A stretch of 64,000 nucleotides of DNA from Cupriavidus taiwanensis (GCF_900250115.1 NZ_LT984803.1:2817583-2881582), one strand, 5' to 3'; numbered from the stretch's first letter, positions 9,000-17,587 are shown. Notes: a model not told the origin generated them from the sequence alone. Numbers and translations: made by a program.

Positions 9000-9662
9000 A
9001 TGATCCTGATTGCCCTGAACAAGCCGTTTGGCACCATGAGCCAATTCTCGGAACATCCGACGCGGCCGACTTTGGCCTCGTGTGTGTCCATCCCAGGCGT
9101 GTATCCGGCCGGGCGGCTCGACGCCGACAGCGAGGGCTTGCTGCTGCTGACCGACGATGGCGCGTTGCAGGCGCGCATCGCCGATCCGCGCCATAAGCTG
9201 GAGAAGACTTACCTGGCGCAGGTGGAAGGCATTCCTGACGCCAAGGCCCTGGCCCGCCTGCGCGCCGGGGTTGACCTGGGCGATTTCGTGACCCGGCCGG
9301 CGAAGGTCCGTGTCATCGAAGTCCCGGAATGGCTATGGCCACGCTATCCGCCGGTGCGCTTTCGCGCCGCCATCCCGACGGCGTGGCTGGAACTGAAAAT
9401 CCGCGAAGGCAAGAACCGGCAGGTGCGGCGCATGACCGCCGCGGCAGGGTTCCCGACGTTGCGGCTGGTCCGGGTCGGGATCGGCGCGCTTGACCTCCGC
9501 GCGCTCGGCCTCGCGCCGGGGGAAAGTTGCGAGGTGCCGCTCGCCGAGTCGGGCATTGCACTGGCGCCAGCCTCGAAACGCGCGGGGCCTGCGGCGCGCA
9601 CCCATGTCTCCAAGACCAGACAGGCGAACGAAGCCAAGCGGCGCTTAGGTTACAAAAGCTAA
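9000..9662 (+). CDS. rluE: 23S rRNA pseudouridine synthase, RluE type
   Basis: 220 residues of the RsuA/RluBEF family. The catalytic motif GRLDADSEGLLLLTDDG carries Asp41; KTYLAQVEG and REGKNRQVRRMTAAAG are the other family blocks. The N-terminus starts directly with LIALNKPFGTMSQF, without an S4 RNA-binding domain, which is the RluE arrangement (U2457 in E. coli). The C-terminus carries a basic tail (KTRQANEAKRR). ATG 9000 is preferred over a TTG three codons upstream. Divergent from icd. Confidence 0.9.
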   Translation: MILIALNKPFGTMSQFSEHPTRPTLASCVSIPGVYPAGRLDADSEGLLLLTDDGALQARIADPRHKLEKTYLAQVEGIPDAKALARLRAGVDLGDFVTRPAKVRVIEVPEWLWPRYPPVRFRAAIPTAWLELKIREGKNRQVRRMTAAAGFPTLRLVRVGIGALDLRALGLAPGESCEVPLAESGIALAPASKRAGPAARTHVSKTRQANEAKRRLGYKS

Positions 9663-9769
9663 CAAATCGCGCGTCAACGCTGGCACCCGCGGCCTCGTTC
9701 TTGTCGGGGACACGTCCAACCACGCGTCACCCCTTTCCCGACTGCTTTTATCCTTCGAGGTAATACGCC

Positions 9770-9970
9770 ATGAAAAAACTGATCGCTGCACTGGTTGTCG
9801 GCCTGTTCGCCACCGGCGCCTTTGCCCAGGCCGCGGCCCCCGCGCCTGCCGAGCCGGCAGCGCCCGCGGCCACCAAGGAAGCCCCGAAGAAGACCACCAA
9901 GAAGAAGGCCACCCACAAGAAGCACAGCAAGAAGAAGGAAACCGCTCCTGCCGCTGCCCCGGCCGCATAA
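9770..9970 (+). CDS. Small exported Ala/Pro/Lys-rich protein
   Basis: 66 residues: an N-terminal signal peptide (MKKLIAALVVGLFATGAFAQ, cleavage after AFA), then an Ala/Pro run, then a block with about 17 lysines and three histidines, then an Ala/Pro tail. Mature product would be about 47 residues, strongly basic and unstructured. It has its own ribosome site (CGAGGTAA) and a good terminator, so it is very likely expressed. Comparable Lys/Ala-rich exported peptides occur in Burkholderiales; no function is known to me. Binding to acidic polymers (LPS, DNA) is only a guess. Confidence 0.8.
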   Translation: MKKLIAALVVGLFATGAFAQAAAPAPAEPAAPAATKEAPKKTTKKKATHKKHSKKKETAPAAAPAA

Positions 9971-10012
9971 CACGGCTGGCGCCACTGCCGGGCACTGAGC
10001 CCGCAGCGGAAG

Positions 10013-10050
10013 AAAGGCAGGTCGCCACCAGGGCGCCTGCCTTTTTTGTT
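10013..10050 (+). terminator. Rho-independent terminator of the small basic protein gene
   Basis: AAAGGCAGG.CGCC pairs with GGCG.CCTGCCTTT around an ACCA loop, followed by TTTTTTGTTT on the plus strand. Confidence 0.9.
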
Positions 10051-10138
10051 TAGTGCGGGTCGCACCGCGCTCAGCCGCGCATGCAACGTGCGTTATGCTT
10101 GCGGCTGCCCGACGCCGTGCCATCCCGGACTGACCATC

Positions 10139-10591
10139 ATGCCCCTGTTGTCGAAGACCCTGACCTCAAGCTGCTGCTTCGCGATCGCCGCGCTGGCGGC
10201 AGGACTTGCCAACGCACAAGGGGCGCTGCCGGTGGCCCCGCTGACCGCGGGCATGTATGCGATCCAGGCCGAAATCGCGGCCACGCCCGCCGCGCGCGAG
10301 CAAGGGCTGATGTACCGGAAATCGATGGCACCCAATGCCGGCATGCTGTTCGTGTTCGAGCAGAAGGCTGGCCACTGCTTCTGGATGCGCAATACCGAGC
10401 TGCCGCTGTCGATTGCGTTTATCGCTGACGACGGCACCATCGTCAATATCGAAGACATGGCGCCGCGCACCGAAAACAACCATTGCCCGAAGGCGGCGAT
10501 CCGCTACGCGCTGGAAATGAACCAGGGGTGGTTCACGCAGAAGGGCATCAGGGCGGGCGCGAAGATCGGGGGGCTGCCGCAGCCGCGCTAA
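10139..10591 (+). CDS. DUF192 family exported protein
   Basis: 150 residues. A signal peptide (CCFAIAALAAGLANAQG) precedes a DUF192 domain: AEIAATPAAREQGLMYRKSM, then GMLFVFEQKAGHCFWMRNTELPLSIAFI, and CPKAAIRYALEMNQGWF. The MLFVF and FWMRNT motifs are diagnostic. The family is widespread and mostly periplasmic, with no settled biochemical role. ATG 10139 gives the signal peptide at the N-terminus. Confidence 0.88.
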   Translation: MPLLSKTLTSSCCFAIAALAAGLANAQGALPVAPLTAGMYAIQAEIAATPAAREQGLMYRKSMAPNAGMLFVFEQKAGHCFWMRNTELPLSIAFIADDGTIVNIEDMAPRTENNHCPKAAIRYALEMNQGWFTQKGIRAGAKIGGLPQPR

Positions 10592-10638
10592 GCGGCGGCC
10601 GCGCGCGGCGCCGGCACGCGAGCCGGCGCGGGTGCCAC

Positions 10639-11124
10639 TCAGTCGCGGAAGTTGTTGAAGTCCAGCGGTGACTCGGACACATCCTTGCGCAGCATGGCGA
10701 TCACGTTCTGCAGGTCGTCGCGCTTGGTGCCCGACACGCGCACCGTGTCACCCTGGATGCTCGCCTGCACCTTGATCTTGCTGTCCTTGATCATGCGCAC
10801 GATCTTCTTGGACAGGTCGCCGGTCACGCCTTTCTTGATGGTGATCACCTGCTTGACCTTGTCGCCGCTGATCTTCTCGGTCTTGCCGTAATCCAGGAAG
10901 CGCACGTCAACGTTGCGCTTGGCCATCTTGCTGATCAGCACGTCCTTGACCTGGTCCAGCTTGAAATCATCGTCGGCAAAGGCGGTCAGCTCGTTTTCCT
11001 TGTGCTCGACCCGGGCGTCGGAGCCCTTGAAATCGAAGCGCGTCGAGATTTCCTTGTTGGCCTGCTCGACCGCGTTCTTCACCTCGACCATATTCGCTTC
11101 GCACACTACGTCAAACGACGGCAT
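10639..11124 (-). CDS. yajQ: YajQ-family nucleotide-binding protein
   Basis: 161 residues of the DUF520/YajQ family: two ferredoxin-like halves, [21 protein letters not shown] and [15 protein letters not shown], then [29 protein letters not shown]. Family members in Xanthomonas bind cyclic di-GMP and act with a transcription factor; in E. coli it binds nucleotides and tRNA. Standalone minus-strand gene with a GGAG ribosome site, divergent from murB. Confidence 0.93.
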   Translation of the reverse strand: MPSFDVVCEANMVEVKNAVEQANKEISTRFDFKGSDARVEHKENELTAFADDDFKLDQVKDVLISKMAKRNVDVRFLDYGKTEKISGDKVKQVITIKKGVTGDLSKKIVRMIKDSKIKVQASIQGDTVRVSGTKRDDLQNVIAMLRKDVSESPLDFNNFRD

Positions 11125-11247
11125 TGCATTCTCCTTGTGATCCGTATGCCCGGAAGCCGGCCGCGCACGGCGCCTTCCGTATAATCCAGCCAACCTCGCA
11201 GTTCCGGGTCGCGCACACCAGCGGCGGCCGCGTCACCTTTCCCTTGC

Positions 11248-12267
11248 ATGGCAGATTTCCACGAATTCTATCCCCTGCGTCGCCACAATACATTCGGATT
11301 CGATGCCCGCGCACGCTTTGCGGTGCATGTGCGCAGCGAGGCCGACCTGGGCGCGGCCCTGGCCGACCCGCGCGCCGAAGGCCTGCCGCTGGTGGTGCTG
11401 GGTGGCGGCAGCAATGTCGTGCTGACCGGCGATCTCGACGCGCTGGTGCTGCTGATGGAGATTCCCGGCTACCAGGCCGAAGCCACCAGCGAAGGCGGCG
11501 ATGCCTGGCTGGTCACCGTGGGCGCGGGCGAGAACTGGAACGCGCTGGTCAACCGCACCATCGCCGATGGCATGCCGGGCCTGGAAAACCTGGCGCTGAT
11601 CCCGGGCACCGCGGGCGCGGCGCCGATCCAGAACATCGGCGCCTATGGCGTGGAGTTGCGCGAGCGCTTTGCCGGCGTGCGCGCCTATGACCGGGACGCC
11701 GGCACCTTCGTCTGGCTGGACCTGCAGGCCTGCGAGTTCGGCTACCGCGACAGCCTGTTCAAGCGCGCCGGCGCCGGGCGCTACATCATTACCGCGGTCA
11801 CGCTGCGCCTGCCCACGGCATGGCGGCCGGTGCTGTCGTACGGTGAACTGGCGCGCGAACTGGACGGCCAGCCGGCACCGGACGCGGCCGCCATCCGCGA
11901 CGCCGTGGTCGCGATCCGCTCGCGCAAGCTGCCCGACCCCTCGCAGTTGGGCAATGCCGGCAGCTTCTTCAAGAACCCGCTGGTCAGCGCCGCGCTGCGC
12001 GACGCCTTGCTGCAGGCGCATCCGGACCTGGTCAGCTATGCGCAGCCAGACGGCACCTACAAGCTGGCGGCCGGCTGGCTGATCGACCGCTGCGGCTTCA
12101 AGGGCGTGAGCGACGGCCCGGTGGGCGTCTATGGCAAGCAGGCCCTGGTGCTGGTGCACCATGGCGGCGGCACCGGGGCGATGCTGCTGGCGCTGGCCAA
12201 CCGCATTGCCGATACCGTGCAGGCCCGCTACGGTGTGCGCATCGAGCCCGAACCGGTGGTGCTGTAA
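11248..12267 (+). CDS. murB: UDP-N-acetylenolpyruvoylglucosamine reductase
   Basis: 339 residues. It reduces UDP-GlcNAc-enolpyruvate to UDP-MurNAc with NADPH and FAD in peptidoglycan synthesis. FAD-binding VLGGGSNVVL, GTAGAAPIQNIGAYG, the catalytic serine in GNAGSFFKNP and a C-terminal glutamate (IEPEPVVL) are all present. It is the long type I form (like E. coli). A TATAAT occurs at 11180-11185, giving a leader of about 60 nt. Confidence 0.97.
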   Translation: MADFHEFYPLRRHNTFGFDARARFAVHVRSEADLGAALADPRAEGLPLVVLGGGSNVVLTGDLDALVLLMEIPGYQAEATSEGGDAWLVTVGAGENWNALVNRTIADGMPGLENLALIPGTAGAAPIQNIGAYGVELRERFAGVRAYDRDAGTFVWLDLQACEFGYRDSLFKRAGAGRYIITAVTLRLPTAWRPVLSYGELARELDGQPAPDAAAIRDAVVAIRSRKLPDPSQLGNAGSFFKNPLVSAALRDALLQAHPDLVSYAQPDGTYKLAAGWLIDRCGFKGVSDGPVGVYGKQALVLVHHGGGTGAMLLALANRIADTVQARYGVRIEPEPVVL

Positions 12268-12303
12268 AGCTGACGAGCCAGCCACGCTGGCCCGCCGCGG
12301 CCG

Positions 12304-12621
12304 TCACGCGAAGTGGCAGACGTAGTCCAGCGTCTCCTGCACCTCGATGTCGAAGCTGCTGTTACCCGGCACGTTGAACTGCTGGCCGGCGCCATAGGTC
12401 TGCCAGTCTTCCGAGCCGGCCAGGCGCACGCGGCAGCTGCCGGCGTTGATTTCCATGATTTCAGGCGCGCCGGTGTTGAACGTCAGCGACGCCGGAAAAA
12501 TCACGCCCAGCGTCTTGCGGGTGCCGTCCGGGAACAGCACGGTATGGCTCACGCACTTGCCGTCGAAATACAGGTTGGCTTTCTTGACGACCGATACGTT
12601 GTCGAACTGGCTCACTTCCAT
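12304..12621 (-). CDS. ppnP: Pyrimidine/purine nucleoside phosphorylase (DUF1255, cupin)
   Basis: 105 residues, a single cupin barrel. [43 protein letters not shown] and [13 protein letters not shown] match the PpnP (formerly YaiE) family, which splits several nucleosides with phosphate in nucleoside salvage. E. coli PpnP is slightly shorter (94 residues). ATG 12621 has AAGGAG. It lies downstream of argF on the same strand but behind argF's terminator. Confidence 0.88.
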   Translation of the reverse strand: MEVSQFDNVSVVKKANLYFDGKCVSHTVLFPDGTRKTLGVIFPASLTFNTGAPEIMEINAGSCRVRLAGSEDWQTYGAGQQFNVPGNSSFDIEVQETLDYVCHFA

Positions 12622-12645
12622 CTCCTTCACTGTCTTGAATCAGAC

Positions 12646-12673
12646 GTAAAAAGAGGGGCCGTCGCGGCCCCTC
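12646..12673 (-). terminator. Rho-independent terminator of argF
   Basis: 9-bp arms GAGGGGCCG and CGGCCCCTC (12653-12661 and 12665-12673) followed on the minus strand by TTTTTACG. It lies 22 bp beyond the argF stop. Confidence 0.85.
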
Positions 12674-12694
12674 CCCTGTTCACTCCGCGCGCGC

Positions 12695-13618
12695 TCAGTA
12701 GCGGCCGCAGAGCAGGTATTCCATCAGCGCCTTCTGCACGTGCAGGCGGTTTTCCGCCTCGTCCCAGACCACGCTCTTGGGGCCGTCGATCACGGCGGCC
12801 TCGACTTCCTCGCCGCGATGCGCCGGCAGGCAGTGCATGAAGAGCGCGTCGGACGCGGCGCGGTCCATCATGGCGGTGGTGACCATCCAGTCCTTGAAGG
12901 CGCGCTTGCGGGCGTCATTCTCGGCCTCGAAACCCATGCTGGTCCACACGTCGGTGGTGACCAGGCTAGCGCCCTGGCAGGCCGCGAGGGGGTCGTCGAA
13001 GACCTTGACCAGGCCGGAGGCGGACGCTGGCACCATGGCCGGATCCAGCTGGTAGCCCGGCGGCGCCGAGAAATGGAAGGTGAAACCCAGGCGCTCGGCG
13101 GCCTGGATCCAGGTGTACGCCATGTTGTTGGCGTCGCCGATCCACGCCACCGTCTTGCCGCGGATGCTGCCGCGCTGCTCGATATAGGTGAAGACGTCGG
13201 CCAGCACCTGGCACGGGTGGTATTCGTTGGTCAGGCCGTTGATCACCGGCACGCGCGAATGCGCGGCGAAGCGATCGATGATGTCCTGGCCGAAGGTGCG
13301 GATCATGATGATGTCGACCATGCGCGAGATCACCTGCGCCGCATCCTCGATCGGCTCGCCGCGGCCCAGCTGCGAGTCGCGCGTGTTCAGGAACACCGCG
13401 TGGCCGCCCAGCTGGTGGATGCCGGCTTCGAACGACAGGCGCGTACGCGTGGAATTCTTCTCGAAGATCATGGCCAGCGTGCGGTCGTGCAGCGGGTGCC
13501 AGGTCTCGTAGTTCTTGAACTTGGCCTTCAGGATCCGCGCGCGGTCCAGCAGGTACTCGTACTCGTCGGGAGTAAAGTCGCTGAACTGCAGGTAATGCTT
13601 GATCGGGGTTGAGCTCAT
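12695..13618 (-). CDS. argF: Ornithine carbamoyltransferase
   Basis: 307 residues. It makes citrulline from ornithine and carbamoyl phosphate in arginine synthesis. The carbamoyl-phosphate loop is FEKNSTRTRLSFE, the ornithine site is FMHCLPAHRG, and the HPCQ motif sits in EYHPCQVLAD. ATG 13618 opens the conserved start (IKHYLQFSDF), but no ribosome site precedes it; instead there is a hairpin arm and a U-rich tract. The same frame stays open for 39 codons upstream, with five arginine codons, without an ATG. Confidence 0.97.
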   Translation of the reverse strand: MSSTPIKHYLQFSDFTPDEYEYLLDRARILKAKFKNYETWHPLHDRTLAMIFEKNSTRTRLSFEAGIHQLGGHAVFLNTRDSQLGRGEPIEDAAQVISRMVDIIMIRTFGQDIIDRFAAHSRVPVINGLTNEYHPCQVLADVFTYIEQRGSIRGKTVAWIGDANNMAYTWIQAAERLGFTFHFSAPPGYQLDPAMVPASASGLVKVFDDPLAACQGASLVTTDVWTSMGFEAENDARKRAFKDWMVTTAMMDRAASDALFMHCLPAHRGEEVEAAVIDGPKSVVWDEAENRLHVQKALMEYLLCGRY

Positions 13619-13707
13619 AAAACAAAGAAGGCGGCTCGGTGGGGACACGCCGTCACGAACTGTTCTTGCAAACCGTTCAGGATCGAAGCGCGTCGCGGAG
13701 CCGCCTT
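13619..13707 (-). promoter_or_regulatory. argF leader with long-range hairpin
   Basis: On the minus strand AAGGCGGCTC (13707-13698) can pair with GAGCCGCCTT (13637-13628) across about 60 nt; the second arm is followed by CTTTGTTTT and then the argF ATG. This resembles an attenuator or a translation-control hairpin, and no Shine-Dalgarno sequence is present. The structure is only inferred from the inverted repeat. The rest of the 13619-14062 gap holds the DUF3579 promoter and no other recognisable gene. Confidence 0.4.
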
Positions 13708-13844
13708 TCGCGTCGCATACGCAATTTAACTGCAAGGATCATAAGGGATTATTTCTGCTTTGGCGAGCCCGGATCAACCCGGCCGCGGCCGCCCGCACCG
13801 TTGCGCTGACAGCTTTCTGACAGGATTTCACCCTTATGCGCAAC

Positions 13845-13862
13845 TCTTATATAAGATATAAT
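13845..13862 (+). promoter_or_regulatory. Palindrome TCTTATATAAGA abutting a perfect -10 of the DUF3579 gene
   Basis: TCTTATATAAGA (13845-13856) is immediately followed by TATAAT (13857-13862). The palindrome therefore fills the promoter spacer, a classical repressor position. The same core lies upstream of icd (8872-8883). The transcript would have a leader of about 195 nt before the DUF3579 start. Confidence 0.55.
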
Positions 13863-14062
13863 ACTGGCTGATTCACGCGGGGCCCGGCATACCCATGCCA
13901 GTGCCCGCCGCCGGCATCAAAAGTGCCCCTGCAGGACACCGACGCCCCGCCTTCCGGCTGGAACCAGCGCGAACCAATCGCGTCCCGGCCGCGTCAAACG
14001 GGCGCCCCCCGTCCAGCGGGCTTACCGTCGAGTCATCCGCCTCACCCGCAGTGTCCAGCCTC

Positions 14063-14362
14063 ATGAACCCCAACGTTCGCGAATACTTTATCCAAGGCAT
14101 TACCAAGGAAGGCAAGACCTTCCGCCCGAGCGACTGGGCTGAACGACTGTGCGGCGTGATGGCGCAGTTCCGCCCCGAAGGCGACAGCGGCGACCCGCGC
14201 CTGACCTACTCGCCTTACGTGCGCCCGATTTTTGCCGGCAACGTCAAATGCGTGGTGGTGGATGTGCGCCTGCGCGACATCGAGCCCAAGGCGCTGGACT
14301 TCGTTCTGAACTTCGCCCGCGACAACAACCTGCAGCTGGTGGAAGCCTGCTCGCTGGAATAA
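14063..14362 (+). CDS. DUF3579 domain protein
   Basis: 99 residues: VREYFIQGITKEGKTFRPSDWAERLCGVMAQF, then LTYSPYVRPIFAGNVKCVVVDVRLRDIEPKALDFVLNFARDNNLQ. This is the small soluble DUF3579 family of betaproteobacteria, often between argF and rpsT as here. The W.ER motif and a conserved Cys are visible; function unknown. The frame is open from an ATG at 13895, but the conserved domain begins at 14063. Its promoter carries the palindrome seen upstream of icd. Confidence 0.85.
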   Translation: MNPNVREYFIQGITKEGKTFRPSDWAERLCGVMAQFRPEGDSGDPRLTYSPYVRPIFAGNVKCVVVDVRLRDIEPKALDFVLNFARDNNLQLVEACSLE

Positions 14363-14387
14363 GCCCGGCGGCGCGGCGCCGGAAAAC

Positions 14388-14417
14388 AAAAAAGCTCGTC
14401 GGATGACGAGCTTTTTT
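14388..14417. terminator. Bidirectional Rho-independent terminator
   Basis: AAAAAAGCTCGTC (14388-14400) pairs with GACGAGCTTTTTT (14405-14417) around a 4-nt loop. With A-tract and T-tract on the two sides it serves DUF3579 (+) and rpsT (-). Confidence 0.95.
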
Positions 14418-14478
14418 GTTGGCAGCATGCCCGGGGGCACCCGCCTGCGGTGGGCCGCTGCGGCGGCCCGGGCAGCTA

Positions 14479-14745
14479 TCAGGCAGCCATGGCCTTGATG
14501 GCGGCCGACAGGCGCGACTTGTGGCGCGCAGCCTTGTTCTTGTGCACGATCTTCTTGTCGGCGATGCTGTCGATCACGGCTTGCGAGTTCTTGAAGATCT
14601 CGGCGGCAGCGGCCTTGTCGCCAGCGTCGATGGCCTTGCGGACGGCCTTGACGGCAGTGCGCAGACGCGAGCGCAGGCTGGAATTGTGGGCGTTCTGGGC
14701 AACGGCCTGGCGGGCGCGCTTGCGGGCTTGTGCGGAATTTGCCAT
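14479..14745 (-). CDS. rpsT: 30S ribosomal protein S20
   Basis: 88 residues, highly basic: [39 protein letters not shown] and [19 protein letters not shown]. It binds the 5' domain of 16S rRNA during early 30S assembly. Own promoter at 14865-14894; ends at the bidirectional terminator. Confidence 0.98.
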   Translation of the reverse strand: MANSAQARKRARQAVAQNAHNSSLRSRLRTAVKAVRKAIDAGDKAAAAEIFKNSQAVIDSIADKKIVHKNKAARHKSRLSAAIKAMAA

Positions 14746-14864
14746 GTAAAAAATATCCTGAATTCAGATGCGTGCCGCGGGGGACACAACAATTAAGTCA
14801 TATCGAGCGACCCGGGATGCACTGACACACGAATCCGGAACGCAACTGTCCTTGTGAATCGGCA

Positions 14865-14894
14865 ATTATACACAGATGCCGGAGCACGTGACAA
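14865..14894 (-). promoter_or_regulatory. Sigma-70 promoter of rpsT
   Basis: Minus-strand TTGTCA (14894-14889), an 18-bp spacer, and perfect TATAAT (14870-14865). Predicted start near 14858 gives a leader of about 110 nt. The 14746-15064 gap also holds a plus-strand TATAAT at 14944-14949 that may serve murJ. Confidence 0.7.
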
Positions 14895-15064
14895 GACCGC
14901 TGGGACTTTGCCGGCGCAGGGCCGGGCACCGGGGCGTGATCCGTATAATAAGCGCCACATTGTGCCGGGCCACGTGGCGCGCCGGCAACTTTACTGCCCG
15001 GACCGCGTCTCAAGGAGCTCGCGGTGCCCCGGCACCGGCCCACCGTCCCGCACCCGTCCGCATC

Positions 15065-16615
15065 TTGAACCTGCTCAAAGCGCTCGCCACCATCAGCAGC
15101 CTGACGATGCTCTCGCGCATCACCGGCCTGGTGCGCGAGATCCTGATCGCCCGCGCCTTCGGCGCGTCGGACATGACCGACGCGTTCAACGTGGCCTTCC
15201 GCATTCCCAACCTGCTGCGCCGCATCTTCGGCGAAGGCGCGTTCTCGCAGGCCTTCGTGCCGATCCTGGGCGAATATCACACCAAGCGCGGCGACGCCCC
15301 GACCAAGGCCCTGATCGATGCCGTCGCCACCGTGATGACCTGGGTGCTGATGGCGGTGTCGCTGCTCGGCGTGATCGGCGCGCCGCTGGTGATGACGGTG
15401 GTCGCCACGGGCTTTCGCGGGCAGGCGGAGACCTATACCGCGGCGGTATTCATGACGCGGGTGATGTTCCCGTATATCGGGCTGATCTCGCTGGTGGCGC
15501 TGGCCTCGGGCATCCTCAATACCTGGCGCAAGTTCGCGGTGCCGGCCTTTACGCCGGTGCTGCTCAACCTGTGCCTGATCGTTGCCGCGCTATTCGTCGG
15601 CCCCCACATGGAGCAGCCGATCTACGCGCAGGCCTGGGGCGTGCTGGTCGGCGGCGTGCTGCAGCTGGCGATCCAGGTGCCGGCGCTGCGGCGCCTGGGG
15701 ATGATGCCGCGCATCCGCTTCAACCTGCGCGCGGCGTGGTCGGATCCGGGCGTGCGCCGCATCCTGCGCCAGATGGGGCCGGCGCTGCTGGCGGTGTCGG
15801 TGGCACAGGTCAGCCAGATCATCAATACCAATATTGCTTCACGGCTGGCGGCGGGCAGCGTTTCGTACCTGACCTATGCCGACCGACTGATGGAATTCCC
15901 GACCGCGCTGCTGGGCGTGGCGCTGGGGACGATCCTGCTGCCGAGCCTGTCCAGGGCCAACGCCTCGAACGACCATGCCGAGTACTCCAGCCTGCTCGAC
16001 TGGGGCCTGCGCCTGACCTTCCTGCTGGCCGTGCCGTGCGCAGTCGGCCTGTTCGTGTTCGGCGCACCGCTGACCGCGGTGCTGTTCAACTATGGCAAGT
16101 TCGACGCCCATGCGGTCGAGATGACGCGCCAGGCGCTGGTCTCGTACGGCGTGGGCCTGATGGGGCTGATTTCGATCAAGATCCTCGCGCCGGGCTTCTA
16201 CGCACGCCAGGATATCCGCACGCCGGTCAAGATCGCGCTGCTGGTGCTGGTGATCACGCAGGCCTGCAACGTGGTGTTCGTGCCCTGGATCGGCCATGCC
16301 GGGCTGGCGCTGTCGATCAGCGCCGGGGCCACGCTCAACGCGCTGCTGCTGTTCCTCGGCCTGCGCCGGCGCGGCCTGTACCGCCCGGCCCCGGGCTGGT
16401 GGCTGTTCCTAGCGCAGCTGAGCGCTTCGGTGCTGCTGCTGTCGGGCATGCTGCTCTGGTTCGCGCGCAACTTCGACTGGATCGGCCTGGGCGCGACGCC
16501 GCTGCTGCGCATCGCGCTGCTGGCTTCGTGCCTGGTACTTGCAGCGGTGGTCTACTTCGGTACACTGTGGCTCATGGGACTGCGCTACTCTGCCTTCAGG
16601 CGCCGGGCCGGCTGA
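15065..16615 (+). CDS. murJ: Lipid II flippase MurJ
   Basis: 516 residues with about 14 membrane helices (MOP superfamily). It flips lipid II across the inner membrane. The start NLLKALATISSLTMLSRITGLVRE and the conserved stretches DAFNVAFRIPNLLRR and GEGAFSQAFVP contain the cavity arginines essential in E. coli MurJ. The start is a TTG at 15065; no ATG or GTG is in frame near the conserved N-terminus and no clear ribosome site is seen. A TATAAT lies at 14944. Confidence 0.95.
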   Translation: MNLLKALATISSLTMLSRITGLVREILIARAFGASDMTDAFNVAFRIPNLLRRIFGEGAFSQAFVPILGEYHTKRGDAPTKALIDAVATVMTWVLMAVSLLGVIGAPLVMTVVATGFRGQAETYTAAVFMTRVMFPYIGLISLVALASGILNTWRKFAVPAFTPVLLNLCLIVAALFVGPHMEQPIYAQAWGVLVGGVLQLAIQVPALRRLGMMPRIRFNLRAAWSDPGVRRILRQMGPALLAVSVAQVSQIINTNIASRLAAGSVSYLTYADRLMEFPTALLGVALGTILLPSLSRANASNDHAEYSSLLDWGLRLTFLLAVPCAVGLFVFGAPLTAVLFNYGKFDAHAVEMTRQALVSYGVGLMGLISIKILAPGFYARQDIRTPVKIALLVLVITQACNVVFVPWIGHAGLALSISAGATLNALLLFLGLRRRGLYRPAPGWWLFLAQLSASVLLLSGMLLWFARNFDWIGLGATPLLRIALLASCLVLAAVVYFGTLWLMGLRYSAFRRRAG

Positions 16616-16706
16616 TGGGTCAGCGGCAACTGCCATTGCCGGCTGAGCGCCAGGCATTGGTGACCCACGCTGCGCGCGGTGCCGGCGGCTGCACCGGGAA
16701 ACCGAC

Positions 16707-17555
16707 ATGACATCCACCAAAGTCCTGGATTATTTCGCCAGCCTCGTGGCCGACGAAAACGGCATCCCGCTGACCGAAACCGCGCTGTCCATCGCGCAGG
16801 ACGCCTATCCCGACCTGGACCTGCAGGGCGAGCTGGCGGCGCTGGACGTGCTGGCGCTGCGGCTGAAGCGCCGGATTGCCGAAGGCACCCCCGCGATCCA
16901 GCGGCTGCGGCTGCTGAACCATTTCTTCTATCGCGATCTCGGCTTCGGCGCCAACGCGAACGACTACTACGACCCCGACAACTCCTACCTGAACGTGGTG
17001 CTGCGCCAGCGCCGCGGCATCCCGATCTCGCTGGCGGTGCTGCATATGGAGCTGGGCCAGCAGATCGGCCTGCCGCTCAAGGGGGTGTCGTTCCCCAACC
17101 ATTTCCTTTTGCGCATGACGATCCCGGCCGGGGAGGTGATACTGGACCCGCTCACCGGCGAGACCCTGTCGAAGGAACAGTTGCAGGAGATGCTGGACCC
17201 GTACCTGGAGCGCGAAGGCATCAGCGATGCCAGCCAGGTGCCGCTGGGCCTGTTCCTGCGCGCGGCCAGCCATCGCGAGATCATCGCGCGCATGCTGCGC
17301 AACCTGAAGGCGATCTACCTGCAGGAGTCGCGCTGGCAGCGTCTGCTATCGGTGCAGAACCGGCTGGTGATCCTGCTGCCCGGTTCGATCGAGGAAGTGC
17401 GCGACCGGGGCCTGGCCTACGCCAACCTGGAGTGTTTCCGCCCCGCGCTGGCCGACCTGGAAGCCTATGTCCAGGCCCGCCCCGACGCCGCCGATATCGG
17501 CCAGATCCGCGAGCGCATGCCCGCGCTGCGGATGATGAGCCGCAGCCTAAACTAA
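16707..17555 (+). CDS. SirB1-family transglutaminase-like/TPR protein
   Basis: 282 residues. The N-terminal half is the SirB1 (Transglut_core2) domain: LRLLNHFFYRDLGFGANANDYYDPDNSYLNVVLRQRRGIPISL and GVSFPNHFLLRM. No Cys sits where a true transglutaminase nucleophile would be, as is usual in this family. The C-terminal part (RLVILLPGSIEEVRDRGLAYANL) reads like TPR helices. Molecular role unknown. It begins 91 bp after murJ and is probably co-transcribed with it. Confidence 0.85.
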   Translation: MTSTKVLDYFASLVADENGIPLTETALSIAQDAYPDLDLQGELAALDVLALRLKRRIAEGTPAIQRLRLLNHFFYRDLGFGANANDYYDPDNSYLNVVLRQRRGIPISLAVLHMELGQQIGLPLKGVSFPNHFLLRMTIPAGEVILDPLTGETLSKEQLQEMLDPYLEREGISDASQVPLGLFLRAASHREIIARMLRNLKAIYLQESRWQRLLSVQNRLVILLPGSIEEVRDRGLAYANLECFRPALADLEAYVQARPDAADIGQIRERMPALRMMSRSLN

Positions 17556-17587
17556 GGCAGCTCAGCAGACGCGTCGACTGACGCGGC

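Noticed and set aside
13895..14062. A possible 56-residue N-terminal extension of the DUF3579 protein from ATG 13895
   Set aside because: The segment is Pro/Ala/Arg-rich and unlike the family, whose conserved start is at 14063.
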